Shown piece after piece: positions 60,551 to 64,000 of a DNA stretch of 64,000 nucleotides. Made by a program: the position numbers and the translations under genes. Source of the DNA: Eupeodes corollae (Eukaryota; Arthropoda; Insecta; Diptera; Syrphidae). The stretch lies in NCBI RefSeq assembly GCF_945859685.1, contig NC_079148.1, positions 44,837,946 to 44,901,945 on the forward strand, read 5' to 3'. How positions within the stretch are numbered: the first letter of the stretch is position 1; every line of letters begins with the position of its first letter. A model generated the notes under the pieces. The model was not told the origin of the DNA, did not search any database, and saw only the letters and a program-made list of their open reading frames with translations.

Positions 60551-62385
60551 CATAATTAAAGACTTGGATCATCAGCACTTATACCCATATTCTGTTACTT
60601 AAAAATGTATTCCCATGGTTATTATATGTATTTTACGAAAAAAGCTTTTTATGTGGGAAAATTTGAAGCCATCTCATTAACTTTGTTTTTTTTATCCAAA
60701 ATCATGTAAAGTACTCTTATATGTATAGTAAATGCGAATTACAACCCGAGGCTTTTCAAGCTTTTATAATTGCTATGGAATTTAAAGAACATTTAAGTTG
60801 CCATCGTTTCCAAAACGGAAATGCCTTGAGCTGGTTTTATTTTATTTTTCTTTTGTAGCATCCTTTTATTTTTTCCTTTAAGGAGAATTAAAGAAAAAAA
60901 AACAGAATCTCTGAAGCTCTCGATATCCATAAACATTTTTCCTTGAATTATTTCTAATAATAGAAAATAATAGAAAATTCCTTTTACTTGTTTATTGACG
61001 CCCATAAGACATTTGAACCCTATGTAAATGTATATCCTATACCTACCACGTGCTGCTATGGCGTAAAAGTAATCGAGATAAATCCATCAGCTTCTGGTTC
61101 TGACTTCGTAGAAAGGTATCTATACATAAAGGTGAAAATTATTCAGCATATTTTTATGAACCTATATCTACCTCGATATCCAAAGAAAAATGCACAGAGA
61201 CAAGAATAAATTGTGCATGGGTGGAATCAAACAAATCAAACGATGGAAATAGATTCACTTAACTTCCCCACAACCTACACATTGTCTACCTGAAAGGCTT
61301 CAAAAATGCTAAGACCATGTTCTGGATAAAAAAAAAAAACAATTTAGTAAGAATTCACATGAATTTCATATGGTATTCATTTGGAAGGAAAATTAACATC
61401 ACTATTCCTCATCCATCAAAGGTCCTTAGCCCCTACAAATCTACATACATACCATTCAAGGATGAAGATAATAACTTTTCAAACAAACAAAAATAGAACA
61501 GAATATCTTTGTTGTAAGAAAACTTTTTTTTCGATTTTTTCTTGTCTGTATACTTTGGTTTTACTAGGAATTCGTATAGGATTGAAGTTTTATAAAAATT
61601 TTGCGTTCTCTTGTAAGCGATTATATATAAACGTGTAGAGGTTTGTACCTATGTTTAAATGTTGATATATTTGTATAAATTTTCCATCATCGTTTCTAAA
61701 GCAGATTATAGAAGTACCTCCATGATATATACCTTTGAAAATAGTTTTGTTTGAATTTCTGTAATAGGTAGATAAATTTCTAGAACATGGATTTTAATAG
61801 TGAAGCTTACACAAGCTTTAGTTATAGCGAAATATATATAGTTTTTTCATTTAAAATGTGGTTTATTTTATTTCATTTACCTACCTGTCCTGTTTTGTGT
61901 TGTGTTGAGGATTAAAAAGAGCTTAGTCCATTTTGCTTTGAATATATGTACAAAATTGCCATTGGCATAACATAAATATGATGTACTAGGTAAACCTACT
62001 TAAATAAGTCTTATGCCAATATAAAATAATGCATTTCTGTATGTAACTGCGTTTGGCCCAATTAACATTTAAATACCCGATTTTTCATAGAAACCATTTC
62101 AATTTAGTGCAAATTAGTTTTAATCCATCAAATAAAGCTAAAATTTTGTGGAAAAACTAAGAACATTTAGTAAAAATTATTAGAATAAGAGGTTTGGAAA
62201 AAAAGGTTTATATACAATTAAAAATTCCATTTAGCTGAAATGATTGTATTTTTTAGAAATCAGAAAATAGCTTTTTCAAAACTAAAAGTTTGTAATTGTT
62301 GGAGTTGATTCAAAATTCCAATTTTTTTTTTTGAATCACATCGTTTAAAGGGAAAATAATATTGAGAAAAGTTGTTCTGGGCACA
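60551..62385. other. AT-rich stretch, no gene recognised
   Basis: No supported feature. Frequent TAGGTA/TACCTA words occur, as elsewhere in the window. Confidence 0.35.
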
Positions 62386-62389
62386 CAGA

Positions 62390-63090
62390 GCGAAAAAAGA
62401 CCAGCTAAAATTAATAAGATTGCCTTATTAAGGTGTTTTACTAAGAAATCTTATTGAAATGAGTGAATAATATGATATTTTCATAGAGAAATCTCATTGA
62501 TCTTATGAGGAATTTCTTATTGAATTTTTGAAGAGTTTTTCGTATACCTTTCTCGTAGAATATCACATTAATCTATTTAAATAATGAGTAATTCTTATTG
62601 ATGGGAAGTTTCAATTAGTCAAGCATATACAGTCTTATATTCAAATATCAAAATATGGATATCTTCTTCAATCAATAAGAATTCTTTATGAAAAATTTAA
62701 TAAGAAAAACTTACTACTTTTTAGTTTAATCAGTAAATCCTCTTAAATCAATAAGTTCTCTCATCCTTACAGCTCTCTATAAGGAAATCTTTTTAACCCA
62801 ATAAGATCTCCATATTGCATTATTCCCCAAATAATATGAAAACCTAATTAATTTTCGGTGTTAAGAAGACAATCTTATTAAAACTGATTTTCTTTAAAAC
62901 CAATAAGAAAATCTTATCAAAACAATAATATTATTTCCCAGAAACTATTATGTGGCTATGAATGCTACAAATAACAGTATTTTTGAAAAATAATAAGAAA
63001 ACCTTATTACTTTTCGGTTTAATAAGTAAATCTTCTTAAAACAATAAGGTTTCTATAAGGAACAACAAGATCTCCACATAAAACTTCGAA
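62390..63090. repeat. Array of imperfect AATAAG/CTTATT palindromes
   Basis: About a dozen inverted pairs occur, such as AATAAGATTGCCTTATT (62410), AAGAAATCTTATT (62446), AATAAGAAAATCTTAT (about 62900) and AATAAGAAAACCTTATT (62993). Two longer direct copies are visible at 62698-62814 and 62992-63079; both run AATAAGAAAA, CTTAYTAC, TTT-AGT/GGTTTAAT-AGTAAATC, CAATAAG, then AAGATCTCC. The array ends about 110 bases before the ATG at 63203, so it may be promoter-proximal repeat or part of a transposon. Confidence 0.65.
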
Positions 63091-63202
63091 GGGACGATCA
63101 CGTCACTCTTGTAATAACTGTACTTCGTTTTATGATTTCGTTTTATGATTTCAGAGCGTTCGGACATTCATTTTTCTTAAAGTAAAAATAATTTATAGCC
63201 TT

Positions 63203-64000
63203 ATGATGGAAAAGGAAAGTGATTCGCGAAGTGTGACACTGAACGACATTGAAAACTTATTAAGCGAAAGAAATAACTTAAGTGAAGTATAAGTTTGCCT
63301 TGCATTTCGTGGAACGAAAAGGACGTTGAGGAAACCCAAAGAATCTATGAATCCTGGGAATTAAGTAGCTCGATTTTGGCTTTCCTTGAAATGTATGGAT
63401 TAAATTCCTCCATCAACTTGTTAAGCAAAATTGAAATAGAAGATGTTGGTAAATTATTCACAAATGTAGATATCTCAGGCTACTTTGGCGGGAGAATTCA
63501 ATTTCAAGTTGGATTAAAAAAGTGGAGAAAAGACAGGGTAAGTGATTTTATTATAACACTGTTAGTTCATAGGTATAAGTTTTCCTGCAAGTTTTTAGAT
63601 TGACATAGACTTCGAAAGCCTGCATCCTGGAAAGGGGAGTCTTATGTTCACGAAATACGACAGTTTTATTTCAAAAATGTTAAGACAAAGCGTCAAAAGA
63701 AATGCTGAAACTTTTGCATAAGGATGAAATCTCAAAAGGTTTGTCTTTTTTTAAAAAAATAAACCTCAACAATTAATAACTTTTTATTTCACTTTCTTTT
63801 CAGATTCTAGAGACTGAATCAAGTCTCTCCTGTTGCACTCAATACTTCAGCCTACTCGACTGAAGAAAGGATATTAACCGACAATAGCTTATGCGCAGTC
63901 AGATTTTGTTGTGCATGTCAGATCAACAAATGATCTCTTTCCGACGCTGGACAAAATAAAGCTGTCATTCTTGGAGAATAAAGAAAGTCTTCAACCCAGG
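63203..64000 (+). pseudogene. Intron-containing gene of unknown function, frameshifted and cut by the window edge
   Basis: A double ATG at 63203 opens MMEKESDSRSVTLNDIENLL, stopped at about 63292. A one-frame shift continues into WNEKDVEETQRIYESWELSS, LEMYGLNSSINLLSKIEIED and GRIQFQVGLKKWRKDR. The Trp, the repeated leucines and the final G-R-x-x-F...L..W pattern resemble the SAM-like N-terminal module of an expanded insect gene family, known to me only as uncharacterised proteins. A good donor, GTAAGT (63538), and a polypyrimidine-CAG acceptor (63801-63803) define a 266-base intron. The next exon starts ILETESS in phase, then shifts frame to SPVALNTSAYSTEERILTDN. The two frameshifts argue for a pseudogene; sequencing error or an extra small intron after 63287 are alternatives. 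It has an intron, so it is not a processed copy. Confidence 0.5.

Noticed and set aside
1..64000. CRISPR array, rRNA genes or bacterial operons
   Set aside because: No regularly spaced identical repeats, no rRNA-like blocks, and the gene style is that of an animal genome.

Overview
The window looks like non-coding DNA from an insect, most probably a fly (Diptera). It is strongly AT-rich and full of homopolymer runs, and open reading frames are short. Recognisable coding sequence is almost all decayed transposable elements of dipteran type: non-LTR retrotransposons, Tc1/mariner transposases and a tRNA-derived SINE. The one long non-transposon ORF has the mixed CAA/CAG glutamine and trinucleotide repeats common in fly proteins. 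I cannot name the species.

Layout. 1-5 kb: anonymous AT-rich DNA with a full-length SINE (2030), a MITE-like inverted-repeat element (2408) and an internally deleted SINE (4640). 5.1-6.9 kb: a 5'-truncated CR1/Jockey-group LINE on the minus strand (family A) beside a mariner transposase scrap. 7.87-8.79 kb, minus strand: a 308-residue, low-complexity protein with one N-terminal membrane segment, the best host gene candidate. 11.1-14.2 kb: a dispersed repeat (family D), then an I/Jockey-group LINE with stops and a 97-bp tandem duplication. 16.4-17.7 kb: a fairly long mariner pseudogene. 21.8-23.4 kb: a second mariner split by a LINE tail fragment that ends in TTAGG-type repeats, then another family A fragment. 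25.7-26.9 kb: an RTE-like fragment and a family A 3' end. 29.8-30.4 kb: a third mariner lineage. 32.9 kb: a SINE. 33.2-40.7 kb: a long block with no transposon I can recognise. 40.7-41.9 kb: an RTE-like pseudogene interrupted by a young SINE with a 15-bp target duplication. 45.7-48.2 kb: the longest family A LINE, followed by another SINE and a large family D copy. 51.2-52.2 kb: a LINE reverse transcriptase pseudogene with a (TCTA)n tail. 53-56.9 kb: two more SINEs, a family D fragment and a fifth mariner remnant. 59.6-60.5 kb: a decayed tandem array built around the 8-mer ACATAGAA. 62.4-63.1 kb: an array of imperfect AATAAG/CTTATT palindromes lying just upstream of a frameshifted, intron-containing gene that runs off the right edge.

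How it fits together. This is a transposon graveyard with at least three layers of age. Heavily mutated mariners are the oldest. LINEs lie inside or beside them, and SINEs with intact target duplications are the youngest. No element appears able to move by itself. The most interesting items are the SINE family, whose tRNA-Asp-like head is enclosed by a perfect 9-bp inverted repeat; the family D repeat with tandem subunits and a terminal hairpin; the ACATAGAA array; and the gene at the right edge.
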